Assembly: GCA_900768435.1 (NCBI GenBank)
Contig: CAAGCW010000009.1
Coordinates: 154,588-218,587 of the forward strand
DNA: 64,000 nucleotides
Source of the DNA: an uncultured Collinsella sp.
Lineage (GTDB): Bacteria > Actinomycetota > Coriobacteriia > Coriobacteriales > Coriobacteriaceae
Direction of reading: 5' to 3'
The notes under the pieces are model-generated. The model was not told where the DNA came from, searched no databases, and saw nothing but the letters and a program-made list of their open reading frames with translations. Positions 33,384 through 42,352 of the stretch are shown one piece after another. Within the stretch, counting starts at the first letter, position 1. Each line of letters starts with the position of its first letter. The position numbers and the translations under genes were made by a program.

Positions 33384-33782
33384 CTATTCGTCGTCGTCGC
33401 ACTCGGCGGAACTGGCACCGTTCACGTAGATGATCTGCTGGCGCGCCTCGTTGACGAGGGCGTCGAAGTCGAGTTTCTCGTCGGGGCGCGCGAGCGCGAC
33501 CGTCATGGCGAGCGGGAGGTTGACACCCGCGATCACGTGGATCCGGTCGGAGGCGAAGCGGGAAAAGCGCTGGTTCACGCTGCCGCCGTACGCGTCGGTG
33601 AGGACGACGACCTCGTCAGTGCCCGAAAGAGCCGCCTCGACCGCCGCGTCGAGCCCCTCGCCGTTGTCGTTCACGTAGGCGCACACGGCGTTGACGGCGT
33701 CGCCCTTACCCGTAAGGAACTCGAGGGTGTCCTTGAAGCCCTGGGCGAGAAGGGAATGGCTCGCCACAACTATCTTTCTCAT
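33384..33782 (-). CDS. PTS mannose/fructose/sorbose-family EIIA component
   Basis: A 132-residue cytoplasmic EIIA of the mannose family. The phosphorylated His is H9 in VVASHSLLAQGFKDTLEF. The core LTDAYGGSVNQRF and HVIAGVNLPLAMTVAL are typical. The tail ends in acidic residues. It receives phosphate from HPr and passes it to the EIIB encoded at 35440. It follows the EIID gene, unlike the common EIIA-first order. Confidence 0.9.
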   Translation of the reverse strand: MRKIVVASHSLLAQGFKDTLEFLTGKGDAVNAVCAYVNDNGEGLDAAVEAALSGTDEVVVLTDAYGGSVNQRFSRFASDRIHVIAGVNLPLAMTVALARPDEKLDFDALVNEARQQIIYVNGASSAECDDDE

Positions 33783-33808
33783 TGATTCACCAATCTCTTG
33801 GGTCGAAG

Positions 33809-34642
33809 CTAGGCGAGGATGCCGGCGGCGGAGGCGACCATCGCGAGGACGATCACCACGAGGATGAGGGCCGTCATGCTCGCGTTCTTCTTGGTAAGAA
33901 GGTAATACGCGCTTCCCGTGATGGCGGCGGGGATCATGGCAGGCAGGATCTTGTCGAGCAGCGGCTGAATCTCCATCGCGACGTCGCCGAAGCTGAAGCT
34001 AATCGGGCAGGTGACGCCGATGACCGAGGCGATGAGGCAGCCGACCACGGTGAGGCCGAGCACGGAGGCGGCGGCAGTGAGGTTGGGAAGCTTCTCGCTG
34101 AAGTCGGTGACGAGCTTCACGCCCTGCTTGTAGCCGAACTCGAGGGCGTGCATGCGGACCCAGAAGATGGCCAGGATGAGCGCGAACCAGATGCCGGCTC
34201 CCACGGGGTTGCCCTCGATGGCCATGTAGGCGGCGATGGAGCCCATGATGGTCGGGATCATGGTCATGAGCAGGGAGTCGCCGACGCCGGCGAGCGGTCC
34301 CATGGTGCCGATCTTCAGGTCTTGGACGGCGTCCGCCGCCGCTAGGCCGTCGCGCTCCTCCATGGCCACGCAGGCGCCAAGGATGATGGCGGCGAGCCAA
34401 GGCTGGGTGTTGTAGTAGCGGAAGTGGTTGTTGAGCGCTTGCTTATAGTCCTCGTCGTTCGTGTAGATCTTCCTCAGGACCGGCGAGAGGGCGTAGGCGA
34501 CTGAGGCGCCCTGCTGGGTCTGGTAGTTGAAGGTGCACACGCTCATGAGCCAGCGCCAGTTCGCGTTGCGCAGGTCCTTCTTGGTGACCTTGTAGCCGGA
34601 GGGCTTGCCCTCGGCGACGGCGGTGATGTTCTCGTTTTCCAT
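33809..34642 (-). CDS. PTS mannose-family EIID component
   Basis: 277 residues. Typical EIID features: an N-terminal basic stretch (KVTKKDLRNANWRWLM), FNYQTQQGASVAYALSPVL, the GPLAGVGDSLLMTMIPTIM loop and several C-terminal hydrophobic helices. It forms the membrane channel with EIIC. The ATG is two bases beyond the EIIC stop, so the pair is coupled. Confidence 0.9.
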   Translation of the reverse strand: MENENITAVAEGKPSGYKVTKKDLRNANWRWLMSVCTFNYQTQQGASVAYALSPVLRKIYTNDEDYKQALNNHFRYYNTQPWLAAIILGACVAMEERDGLAAADAVQDLKIGTMGPLAGVGDSLLMTMIPTIMGSIAAYMAIEGNPVGAGIWFALILAIFWVRMHALEFGYKQGVKLVTDFSEKLPNLTAAASVLGLTVVGCLIASVIGVTCPISFSFGDVAMEIQPLLDKILPAMIPAAITGSAYYLLTKKNASMTALILVVIVLAMVASAAGILA

Positions 34643-34644
34643 GG

Positions 34645-35430
34645 TTACTCATCCTCTCCGATGAAGGCGTCTGCGGAAGCGTGGGCGGCGAGCTCGGTGT
34701 CCCTCTCGGCACGCTGGTAGAACGCAATCGCGAGGGCAACGCCGACGATGGCGGCGCCGATGATGGGCACGTTCAGGAAGGCCGAGAGGAAGAAGCCGGC
34801 GAGCAGGTACTGGAAGTACTTGGCGGTTGGCATGTAGCGGAGCAGCATGGCGATACCGACGGCCGGGAGCATCTTGCCGGCGAGGGTGAGGCCGGAGAGG
34901 AACCACTGGGGCATGACCTCGAGGAGCCAGTTGACGGCGGGCTGGCCGAGCGTCACGGAGACAAAGACGGGCAGGGCGGCGCACAGGCCGAAGAGCGCGG
35001 GGCAGACCCACAGGATGGCGTTCATCTGATTGAACTTACCCTCGTTGCAGAACTTCTGGGACTTCTCGACGACAAAGCCGTTGAGGATCTTGGCGACGAC
35101 GTCGAGCTGGATGCCGAGCATGCCGACCGGCAGGCCGATGGCGAGGCCCGTGTCGGAGCCCAGGGTCACGCCGTAGGCGGTGGCGATGATGGCCATCGTG
35201 CCGTAGTCGGGAATGGAGGAGCCGCCGAAGCCCGCGACGCCGAGCTGCATGAGCTGAATGGTGCCGCCGATGACAAGGCCGGTCTTCCAGTCGCCCATGA
35301 CGACTCCGGTGATGAGGCCCCAGAAAACGGCGTAATTGACGAAGATCATCGGGATGCCGTAGTAGTCCACGTGCTTGATGAAGGCCAGCAGGGTCAAAAG
35401 GACGACCTGCAGGATAGTGAAGTTGACCAT
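34645..35430 (-). CDS. PTS mannose-family EIIC component
   Basis: A 261-residue membrane protein with about eight hydrophobic helices. Family features are IVGGTIQLMQLGVAGFGGSSIPDYG and LGSDTGLAIGLPVGMLGIQLDV. It binds the sugar and, with EIID, carries it inward. An acidic cytoplasmic tail ends the protein. It lies nine bases after EIIB. The sugar cannot be fixed from sequence; fructosides are suggested by the GH172 and kinase neighbours. Confidence 0.9.
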   Translation of the reverse strand: MVNFTILQVVLLTLLAFIKHVDYYGIPMIFVNYAVFWGLITGVVMGDWKTGLVIGGTIQLMQLGVAGFGGSSIPDYGTMAIIATAYGVTLGSDTGLAIGLPVGMLGIQLDVVAKILNGFVVEKSQKFCNEGKFNQMNAILWVCPALFGLCAALPVFVSVTLGQPAVNWLLEVMPQWFLSGLTLAGKMLPAVGIAMLLRYMPTAKYFQYLLAGFFLSAFLNVPIIGAAIVGVALAIAFYQRAERDTELAAHASADAFIGEDE

Positions 35431-35439
35431 ATTTCCCCC

Positions 35440-35913
35440 TTAGATGAGGTCTGCGACGGAGACGGGCTTGTCGGCGGGCACGAACTGGGCCGTCACCTTG
35501 ACGCCACGGGCGATGAGCGCCTTGTAGCTCTGGACGTTCTCGGCGGAGGCGTAGGCGCGCTGGGTGAGCTGGATGCCGTCCTCCTTGACGAGCGAGCCGC
35601 CGACGACCAGCGACGGGAGCTCGACGCCCGACTCGACCAGGCGAAGCATCGTCTCGGGCTCCTTGGCGATGACGAAGACCTTCTCGCGGTCGTACTTGCC
35701 CGCGGCGAAGTTCTTGAGCGCGGTCTGCTCGGAGATGATCGAAACGGCCATGCCCGCGGGGCGCGCCATCCTCATGGTGGACTTCAGGACCTCGTCGCCG
35801 GCGACCTTGTCGTCGATGACCATGACTCGGGTCGCGCCCGACACCGGGGCCCACTGCGTCACGATGATGCCGTGAAGCAGGCGATTGTCGATTCGTGCCA
35901 TAACAACACTCAT
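35440..35913 (-). CDS. PTS mannose-family EIIB component
   Basis: A 157-residue EIIB starting MSVVMARIDNRLLHGIIVTQW, with the phosphorylated His at position 14. The end KALIARGVKVTAQFVPADKPVSVADLI is typical. ATG 35913 follows AGGAG; the longer frame from 35982 is not supported. First gene of the transport operon, 123 bases downstream of the LevR-type regulator stop. Confidence 0.9.
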   Translation of the reverse strand: MSVVMARIDNRLLHGIIVTQWAPVSGATRVMVIDDKVAGDEVLKSTMRMARPAGMAVSIISEQTALKNFAAGKYDREKVFVIAKEPETMLRLVESGVELPSLVVGGSLVKEDGIQLTQRAYASAENVQSYKALIARGVKVTAQFVPADKPVSVADLI

Positions 35914-36036
35914 GTTTGCTCCTATCAAATGAAGTTTTGCGTTCGGTACCGCCTCGGCACTATCCGGATTCGCGCCGGGCAAGGGGTTATCGGATTATTG
36001 AGGACGCGCGGTCAGCTTGCGGCGGCGCGGGGAAGG

Positions 36037-38779
36037 TCACTCGTCGAGCAGGAGGTCCGAGGAGCCGAGGCGCTCTTCTCGCGCCGGGGCGGCGCTCACG
36101 CTTATGTAGTCGAAGACATATGCGATCTCGCTTACGGGAACCTCTACGCGATAGCGCGTCGAGATGCTCGAGAAGCTCTGCCTGAAGGACTCGATGAAAT
36201 CGGCGCGTTCCTCCTCGAAGCGGTCCTGGCCAACGTAGGTCTCAATGGGGTTTCTGGTAACAAGGCGCTCGACGAGACAGCAGAGGTGAACGTAGAGCCC
36301 AATGATGGCGTTGCGGCCGACCTTCTCGCCTGTCCTGCGCTGAAGCTCGTGCACGGCGCTCTCGATCTCATGGAATAGCCGCTCCGGGTCGAGGATGGTG
36401 ATGGAGCGGATGACGTTCTGCAGCGTCATGTTCGAGAGCAGCTTCTCGTGGAAAGAAGAGAGCTCGGAAGCGTCAAGCCACCTGCCGAACACGGCATCAA
36501 CCTTAGAGGCGGACGCCGTCGACATGATGTCCTCGAGGGCGACGAAGGGGACGGAGGCGACCCCGGGGTCTCCCGTGCCGATGACGGCGCAGACGCGGTG
36601 CTCGGAGAAAACGGCGTCGTTCGACCCGTTCGCGACGAGCTGCTTGAAGGGCCTCGTGAGCAGGCGCGCGCCTATGGTGCGCGGGAGGCTCTGCGAGACG
36701 AGCTGGCGTATCCTCTCCGCGGCGTCGACCCCGGACTCGGAGCAGAAGACGATGGCGTCCTCACGGTTGACGCGCTCGATCACCTTGCAGTGCGTCACGC
36801 ACGCGGCGGTCGCATCGCCAAGAACCTCGGCGATGGACTTGCCGCCGAGCAGCCCGACCCCGATCTCGAGCGCAAGACCGGTAGAGACGTTGTTCACCAC
36901 GCCGATAGTGGAGTCGGTAACGTTCTCGAGGGCCTTATAGGCCTCCTCCAAGGAGCCCATGTCGACGAGGAACACGACCCCGGTACAGTAGGAATGGCGG
37001 TCGACGAGGCGCTGGAGCGGACCGACGATGTCCTTCAGCTGCTGGTCGTAGGGCATGTCGACAGCCTCGTACACATGCATGCCGAGCATACGGTTCGCCG
37101 CGTCGGCGATGCTCGTCGCCGTTGAGTAGCCGTGGGACAAGATGACGCAGAGCGTCCGAAGGGCCTTCGCATCGCGAGACTCCGATGCGACGCACAGCGT
37201 CAGAAGCGTCTTCGTGAAGTGATCGAGCGAGATTCCCAGCGCCCCTTCCACGTCTGCGGCGACCTGATCGGAGACACTCGAGGCAAACGGCAATTCGGAG
37301 GTCACGGCACCGAGGAGATGGGAGATTTGCTCCGCACAGGCAGACTTTCGCTTAGCCAGGCCGATACCCGGCCACAACTGCAGGCAAATCTCCTGGGCCA
37401 GTAGAAAAGCGACCTTCCTCGAAAGCTCGATGCCATAAGAAGAGCCTGCGTCGGCAAGGACCGCGCCCACGACGCGCTCGAAGGCGCGCGACCTCGAGGA
37501 GGCGACGCCGTGGTCGAAGATCAAGTGATCCTCAACGCCGCGCACAGCGGAGACAGCTTGCGAGACAAGCTCGGAGACAGAGAGCTCCCCGGCGCAGAAT
37601 CGCTCATCGAGGGAGCACAGGGCATCGAGCGCCTGCTCGACCGGCCCTGTGCTCTCGGCGGCATCCAGAGACGCGTCGATCAGAACGCCATCGTCGGGCT
37701 GTTGATCGATCTGCGCGGAGGAGAGGAGCCCGCTGGGAAGAAGATACGGGCGAACGACGACGTAGTCGCCCTCGCGATTGAGGAACGCTTTGGCACAGCA
37801 GTTCGTCACGCAGGCGCGCAAGCCGGCGATGTTATCGGAAAAGTCCGCGTTCACGAGGCAACGGTATGCGCCGCGGCTGATCTTCACATCAGAACCGATT
37901 CGGCACCCCTCGCTGCGCAGGAAGCTCAAGATGAGATCCTCGCGCTCCTCGGGGGTCCGCTCCTTGAGTGAGGGGACGCGGGCACAGATGGGCATTTTGC
38001 TGTAGGCCGAGGAAACCTTCAGGTCATCGGCGGAAAGCGTCGTCGAAAGAACGAGGCGAGCGCGCGGCGCATCCTGGGAGGCATCGAGCCCGAGGGCCGT
38101 CGCAAGGCAGTGCTCCATCGCAGAGGGAGAGAGTGCCTCGATGCCGTTGACAAAGACCACACCCCCGCGCGCTTTCGCGATCGACTCGTCAAGAAGCCCG
38201 TTGAACGAGGCGGCGTCCGGGACCCCGGCGCAGTCGATGCGCACATAGGAGGAGTCGCGGGACAGCAAGCCCTGGTTCTTGCCGTACTCGTACACAAGGC
38301 GAGAAAGGAAAGACTTACCGACACCCACGCCGCCGCTCAAGAGGATGGGCAGGCCAAACGGAGGGTACTGAACCGCAGCCTTGCACTGCTCGACAACGGA
38401 GCTGAGGCTCATGTCGAAGCCCACGGCACGCGCGAAGTCGCGGTGATCGGCGATTCCCGTCGCCTGGATGAGGTCGGCGAGCGAGGCGTACTCGCTTGCA
38501 GAGAGCTTTACCTGAAAACGCTTCTGGAACGCGCGGCGATGAAAAATAACGGACAGGCCTGCCCGCCACCTTAACCACAAGACCGGCGCGAACAAGGTCG
38601 TTGAGGTACTGGCTCGCCAGGCTCCTGGAGATGATGAGCGTCTCGGCGATGTCGGAGGTGGACAGACGGGCAAGGTCGTCGAGCGAGACGGCAGAGGTGA
38701 GGGCTTCGAGATGCTCGAGAATCCTGTCCCTCATGTCGACGGGTTTCTTTGCCAAGCTGTCCTGTGTGGTCTTGTCCAT
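36037..38779 (-). pseudogene. levR: LevR-type PTS-controlled transcriptional regulator, split by a frameshift
   Basis: The N-terminal helix-turn-helix frame (from ATG 38779: MDKTTQDSLAKKPVDMRD, DIAETLIISRSLASQYLND) reads to GRPVRYF and then leaves the family. The rest is in another frame from HRRAFQKRFQVKL onward. Dropping one A from the A5 run at 38542-38546 restores one protein of 913 residues. Domains: HTH (1-75), AAA-like ATPase with Walker A GGVGVGKS, PRD1, EIIA-man-like (ILSHGYSTATSIADAANRML), EIIB-like, PRD2 (GLYVHLCCLVERL). The ATPase lacks the GAFTGA loop of sigma-54 activators, and its Walker B is degenerate (VVFVNGIE). It should switch the PTS operon by PTS phosphorylation. The frameshift may be phase variation, decay or a sequencing error. 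Confidence 0.75.
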
Positions 38780-38960
38780 GACTTCTTACCTCCTCGTACA
38801 AGGAGTATAAGGGGAGAACAGAGAACGGAAGGGGGCGCGTGGGGGAATCAACAGCTCCGAGGAAAAGTCCACCACTTGAGGGGCAGAAAACAACGGCCAT
38901 TGAACATTCAGGGCCGACGCTCAACACTTCGGCTCGACACTTCGCTTTGGAAAGGGCCAG

Positions 38961-39000
38961 GCGCGCCGGGGTCCCAACATAAAGAAGGGCCCCGGCGCGC
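38961..39000. terminator. GC-rich terminator-like hairpin
   Basis: GCGCGCCGGGG (38961-38971) pairs with CCCCGGCGCGC (38990-39000). It lies just past the nucleosidase remnant stop on minus. No strong T run follows. The rest of 38780-39005 holds only the levR-type promoter area. Confidence 0.55.
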
Positions 39001-39005
39001 AGGGC

Positions 39006-39310
39006 CTAAAGCTTAACCATGCGCGCGGCGATGCGGGCGCAGTCGCAGGCGGCCTTCTTCTCGAAGGTGTTGTAGTCGACGACCCGGCCCTCGGCGCAGG
39101 GCTTGTCGCTGATGGCGCGCACGACGACGAGGGGCACGCCGTTGAGATAAGCGGCCTGCGCGATGGTGCAGCCCTCCATCTCGCAGCACAGGTCGCCGAA
39201 GGTCGCGAGGATTCGCTCCTTCTGTTCCGCGGGCGAGACGAACTGGTCGCCGGAGACGACGCGGCCCTTGAGGACCTTAATGTCGGGGGCGACGGCGGCC
39301 GCGGCGGCGC
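39006..39310 (-). pseudogene. C-terminal remnant of MTA/SAH nucleosidase
   Basis: On minus, the frame AAVAPDIKVLKGRVVSGDQF, then FGDLCCEMEGCTIAQAAY, VPLVVVRAISDK and a final cysteine-rich helix match the last 100 residues of 5'-methylthioadenosine/S-adenosylhomocysteine nucleosidase. The Glu-Met-Glu active-site motif and the catalytic Asp in AISDK are present. The N-terminal half is replaced by the reverse strand of an IS3-type transposase from about 39311. It is probably inactive. Confidence 0.75.
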
Positions 39311-39781
39311 ACGCCGCCAGCAAGGGCCGGAACGGATCGCGCAAGATCAAGGCGTCGCCCGGGAGGTCGGGCGTTACCGTCAGCCGGCGCCGCGTCTGCC
39401 GCATCATGAGGGAGAACGGCCTGGCCGGCGCATACGGCAGGAAGAGGTTCAAGGTGCACCCCGGGGCGGTCAACGAGGCCGACGTGTCGAACGTCGTCGC
39501 GCGCGGCTTCGGCGGCAGGGCGCCGTGCACCCATATATGCAGCGACTTGGCCTGCGTGCGCGTCGGGGCGTCGTGGAACTACGTCTGCCTGCTCGTCGAC
39601 CTCTGCAACGGGGAGATCGTCGGCCACTCCGAAGGACCGAGGAGGGACGCGCGAGCTCCGAGCCAAGCTCTTGGATTACGTGCACTGGTACAACAACTTC
39701 AGGATCCACTCAACGCTGGGCTACATGTCGCCGGTCGAGTTCAGGGAGGCGGGGCCGTCCCTCCCGGAATCGTCCAAATAA
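39311..39781 (+). mobile_element. IS3-family transposase (OrfB) remnant
   Basis: On plus, NGSRKIKASPGRSGVTVSRR, RRVCRIMRENGL, then SDLACVRVGASWNYVCLLVDLCNGEIVGHS, belong to the HTH_21 and rve (DDE) domains of IS3 OrfB. After HSEGPRRDAR the frame breaks. It resumes in another frame near 39666 as LLDYVHWYNNFRIHSTLGYM through PVEFREAGPSLPESSK and a stop at 39779-39781. A large part of the catalytic domain is missing, and no terminal repeats are visible. It is a dead copy. Confidence 0.75.
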
Positions 39782-40488
39782 GTGTTGCCAATCCATAGCC
39801 AATCCAGCCATCATCTTCGCGAAGGCGGACGTCAGGAAAAGCTCGGCTTGAGCTCGGTCGGACGCGGTCTGTGGGGCATCATTCAGGCTCAGGGGGTCTC
39901 CTTGTCTTCTTCGGTCGCAACCTGAATGATAGGGACGGCCCCTTCTCTCTTTCCCCTTCGTTTTCGACGCGTCACCCTCTCGGCGGGCTTAAGGCCCGCG
40001 CTCGCGGGTGCAGGGGCTACGCCCAAACCCCAAAAACGTAACGCCGTGCTCGAAGCGTTTCCGGACGTCAGCGTAATCTCAAATCCCGTTCGTCAACTCA
40101 TGGGCAAGCCACCTGAGACTACTCATTTCTCCTACTGGCAATGAAGACCTGCGACCTGCAGTTTTGCAAACTGCTTGAAAGCCACCTGCGTTGATTCACT
40201 TCCTATTGCAGCTGGCGGCTTGCACGCGAAAAGGCATTTAAGTTTCAAAACGGGCGTTTTCGGCGCTATCGAGCCTCCAAAGGCATCCCGCCGCGCCCTT
40301 TGGGACAAAAACAAAAACTCAAAGCCCTGAGTTCGAAAATAGTTTTTGGAGTTGTCCCGACTTTTGTCCCCGAAGCCGACGAAACGCGACAGGGTGTCAC
40401 CTGGCGGCACTCGATTCGAGACGGCACCGAAAACTGGATGCAACCGGAATGACAGGACGGCAGAACCGAAGCCATCGAGTGGGGATAG
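39782..40488. other. Gene-free stretch downstream of the IS3 remnant
   Basis: Open frames exist but none resemble a known family or have a start with a ribosome site. An inverted repeat ATCATTCAGG (39878-39887) and CCTGAATGAT (39921-39930) is visible. The section about 40230-40480 contains frames on minus (such as KNYFRTQGFEFLFL) that look like a dispersed non-coding repeat rather than a protein. Probably IS-associated scar sequence. Confidence 0.4.
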
Positions 40489-40525
40489 AAAAAGGCCCGG
40501 GTGCCGTGGAGCATCCGGGCCTTTG
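40489..40525 (-). terminator. Terminator after rplX
   Basis: AAAGGCCCGGGTGC (40491-40504) pairs with GCATCCGGGCCTTT (40511-40524), with one mismatch, and a T tail (TTTTCTATCC) on minus. It ends the S10-type operon here. Confidence 0.85.
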
Positions 40526-40550
40526 CTAGCAACTTGATGTTGCGGGCAGC

Positions 40551-40856
40551 TTAGAACTTGTGGCCGCACTTCTTGCAGACGCGCAGCTTGTTCTTGCCGT
40601 CCTTCTCGTGACCGACGCGGGTAACCTTACCGCACTCGGGGCAAACGAGATTGACGTTGGAGGCATCGATGGGAGCCTCCTGCGAAACGATACCACCCTG
40701 CTGGTTGGCAGCGTTGGGCTTGACGGCCTTCTTGACGACCGAAACGCCCTCGACAACGACCTTGTTCTCGGCGGGGAGGGCACGCAGGATAACGCCCTGC
40801 TTGCCGCGATCCTTACCAGAGAGAACCTGGACCTTATCGCCCTTCTTGATATACAT
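40551..40856 (-). CDS. rplX: 50S ribosomal protein L24
   Basis: 101 residues with the KOW motif MYIKKGDKVQVLSGKDRGKQGVI and a C-terminal zinc-finger-like CPECGK..CKKCGH, seen in many actinobacterial L24 proteins. It binds 23S rRNA early in assembly. It is the last gene before a terminator, although rplE and the rest of the spc genes normally follow. Confidence 0.97.
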   Translation of the reverse strand: MYIKKGDKVQVLSGKDRGKQGVILRALPAENKVVVEGVSVVKKAVKPNAANQQGGIVSQEAPIDASNVNLVCPECGKVTRVGHEKDGKNKLRVCKKCGHKF

Positions 40857-40869
40857 ATATCTCCCCTAA

Positions 40870-41238
40870 CTACAGGGTCTCGGGAGCGAGCGAGACGATC
40901 TTCATGTACTTCTTGTCACGAAGCTCGCGAGCGACGGGCCCGAAGATACGGGTGCCGACGGGCGAACCATCGTTGTTGATGACAACGCAGGCGTTCTCAT
41001 CAAAGCGAATGTAGGAGCCATCCTTGCGGCGGATCTCCTTAACGGTGCGAACGACGACGCAACGGACAACGTCCTTCTTCTTGACGTTGGCGCCAGGGGT
41101 AGCCTCCTGGACAGCACCGATGAACACATCGCCGATGCCTGCATAACGACGCTTGGAACCGCCAAGCACCTTGATGCAGCGAATCTTGCGAGCGCCGGAG
41201 TTGTCGGCGACGTTCAGCATGGTTTGCATCTGAATCAT
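40870..41238 (-). CDS. rplN: 50S ribosomal protein L14
   Basis: 122 residues. MIQMQTMLNVADNSGARKI and the GSYIRFDENACVVIN and GTRIFGPVARELR segments define L14, which sits at the subunit interface. It is separated from rpsQ by 118 bases, with no obvious promoter. Confidence 0.97.
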   Translation of the reverse strand: MIQMQTMLNVADNSGARKIRCIKVLGGSKRRYAGIGDVFIGAVQEATPGANVKKKDVVRCVVVRTVKEIRRKDGSYIRFDENACVVINNDGSPVGTRIFGPVARELRDKKYMKIVSLAPETL

Positions 41239-41356
41239 GGTAGATGTTCCTCCGAACTAAGAACCGAAGAGAGGTGCGCAGCCTGTATACGGCCCGTGGT
41301 ATGCAAGCCAGGCATACGCACATCTTCGGAAACGTACAAGTCGTAAGAGCGACTGC

Positions 41357-41617
41357 TTATTTAGCGCGCTCGACGACCTCGATGAGGCGCCAACGCTTCA
41401 TCTTGGACATAGGACGGGTCTCCATAACGCGGACAGTGTCGCCCACGCCAGCCGTGCACTCCTCATCGTGAGCGTGCAGCTTCTTGGAGCTGGTCATCAT
41501 CTTGCCGTACTTGGGGTGACGCTTGCGCTCGGTGATGGTGACAACAATGGTCTTGGCACCGGAGACGGAGGTAACGACACCCGTACGGACCTTACGCGAG
41601 TTACGCGAATCAGTCAT
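41357..41617 (-). CDS. rpsQ: 30S ribosomal protein S17
   Basis: 86 residues; RKVRTGVVTSVSGAKTIVVTI and KLHAHDEECTAGVGDTVRVMETRPMSK are the S17 OB-fold signature. It is a primary 16S rRNA binder. Sixteen bases separate it from rpmC. Confidence 0.97.
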   Translation of the reverse strand: MTDSRNSRKVRTGVVTSVSGAKTIVVTITERKRHPKYGKMMTSSKKLHAHDEECTAGVGDTVRVMETRPMSKMKRWRLIEVVERAK

Positions 41618-41633
41618 GTTCTCTCCTTAGGTC

Positions 41634-41849
41634 CTACTCGGCGACAGCGGACTTCTCCGCTGCGATCTCGCGGGCGCGCTGCTCCGTGAGGACGCGAGCA
41701 ATGTCCTTCTTCACGGTGTTGACGCGAGCGGTGTTGTCCAGCTGGCTGGTGGCCATCTGGAAACGAAGGTTAAAGAGCTCGGCGCGCATTTCCTTCAGCT
41801 TCTCAACGAGCTGAGCGTCCGAGAGCTCACGAATCTCTGCGGGCTTCAT
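41634..41849 (-). CDS. rpmC: 50S ribosomal protein L29
   Basis: 71 residues; MKPAEIRELSDAQLVEKLKEMRAELFNLRFQ and the TARVNTVKKDIARVLT helix identify L29. Its start overlaps the rplP stop by one base. Confidence 0.97.
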   Translation of the reverse strand: MKPAEIRELSDAQLVEKLKEMRAELFNLRFQMATSQLDNTARVNTVKKDIARVLTEQRAREIAAEKSAVAE

Positions 41850-42352
41850 TAGTTCTCCTCCTTGGCGGCGGCGGCGTCCTCAGCAGCCCACTTGGCCTCG
41901 AGAGCGGCCTCCTCAGCCATCTCCTTCTCGATGCGCTGCTCAGCGTTCTTGGCAGCAACAATCTTGGTCTTGATGGGAAGCTTGTGCTGTGCAAGACGCA
42001 GAGCCTCGCGAGCGACCTCCTCGGGCACGCCCTTGACCTCGAACATGATGCGGCCGGGCTTGACGACGGCCACCCACTCCTCGGGGTTACCCTTACCAGA
42101 ACCCATGCGAGTCTCGGCAGGCTTCTTGGTGATGGGCTTATCGGGGAAGATCGTGATGTAGACACGACCGCCACGCTTCATGTAGCGGGTCATGGCAATA
42201 CGAGCGGCCTCGATCTGACGGTTGGTGATCCAATGGGCCTCGAGAGCCTGGATACCAAACTCGCCGAAATGCAGCTCGGTATTACCCTTGGCCTGGCCCT
42301 TCATGGAGCCACGCTGCACCTTGCGGTGAAGAATACGCTTAGGGGCAAGCAC
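41849..42352 (-). CDS. rplP: 50S ribosomal protein L16
   Basis: 167 residues starting MLAPKRILHRKVQRGSMKG. The core EAARIAMTRYMKRGGRVYITIFP and GSGKGNPEEWVAVVKPGRI are typical. It is about 25 residues longer than usual owing to an acidic, alanine-rich C-terminal tail. It overlaps the rpsC stop by one base. Confidence 0.97.
   Translation of the reverse strand: MLAPKRILHRKVQRGSMKGQAKGNTELHFGEFGIQALEAHWITNRQIEAARIAMTRYMKRGGRVYITIFPDKPITKKPAETRMGSGKGNPEEWVAVVKPGRIMFEVKGVPEEVAREALRLAQHKLPIKTKIVAAKNAEQRIEKEMAEEAALEAKWAAEDAAAAKEEN

Noticed and set aside
40132..40569. 145-codon minus-strand frame over 40.1-40.6 kb
   Set aside because: It runs through the rplX terminator, has no start signal and looks like part of a dispersed non-coding repeat.
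41239..41356. 118-base gap between rplN and rpsQ as a regulatory site
   Set aside because: Only a weak inverted repeat (GTATGC.. GCATAC) is present and no promoter is visible, so it is not called.
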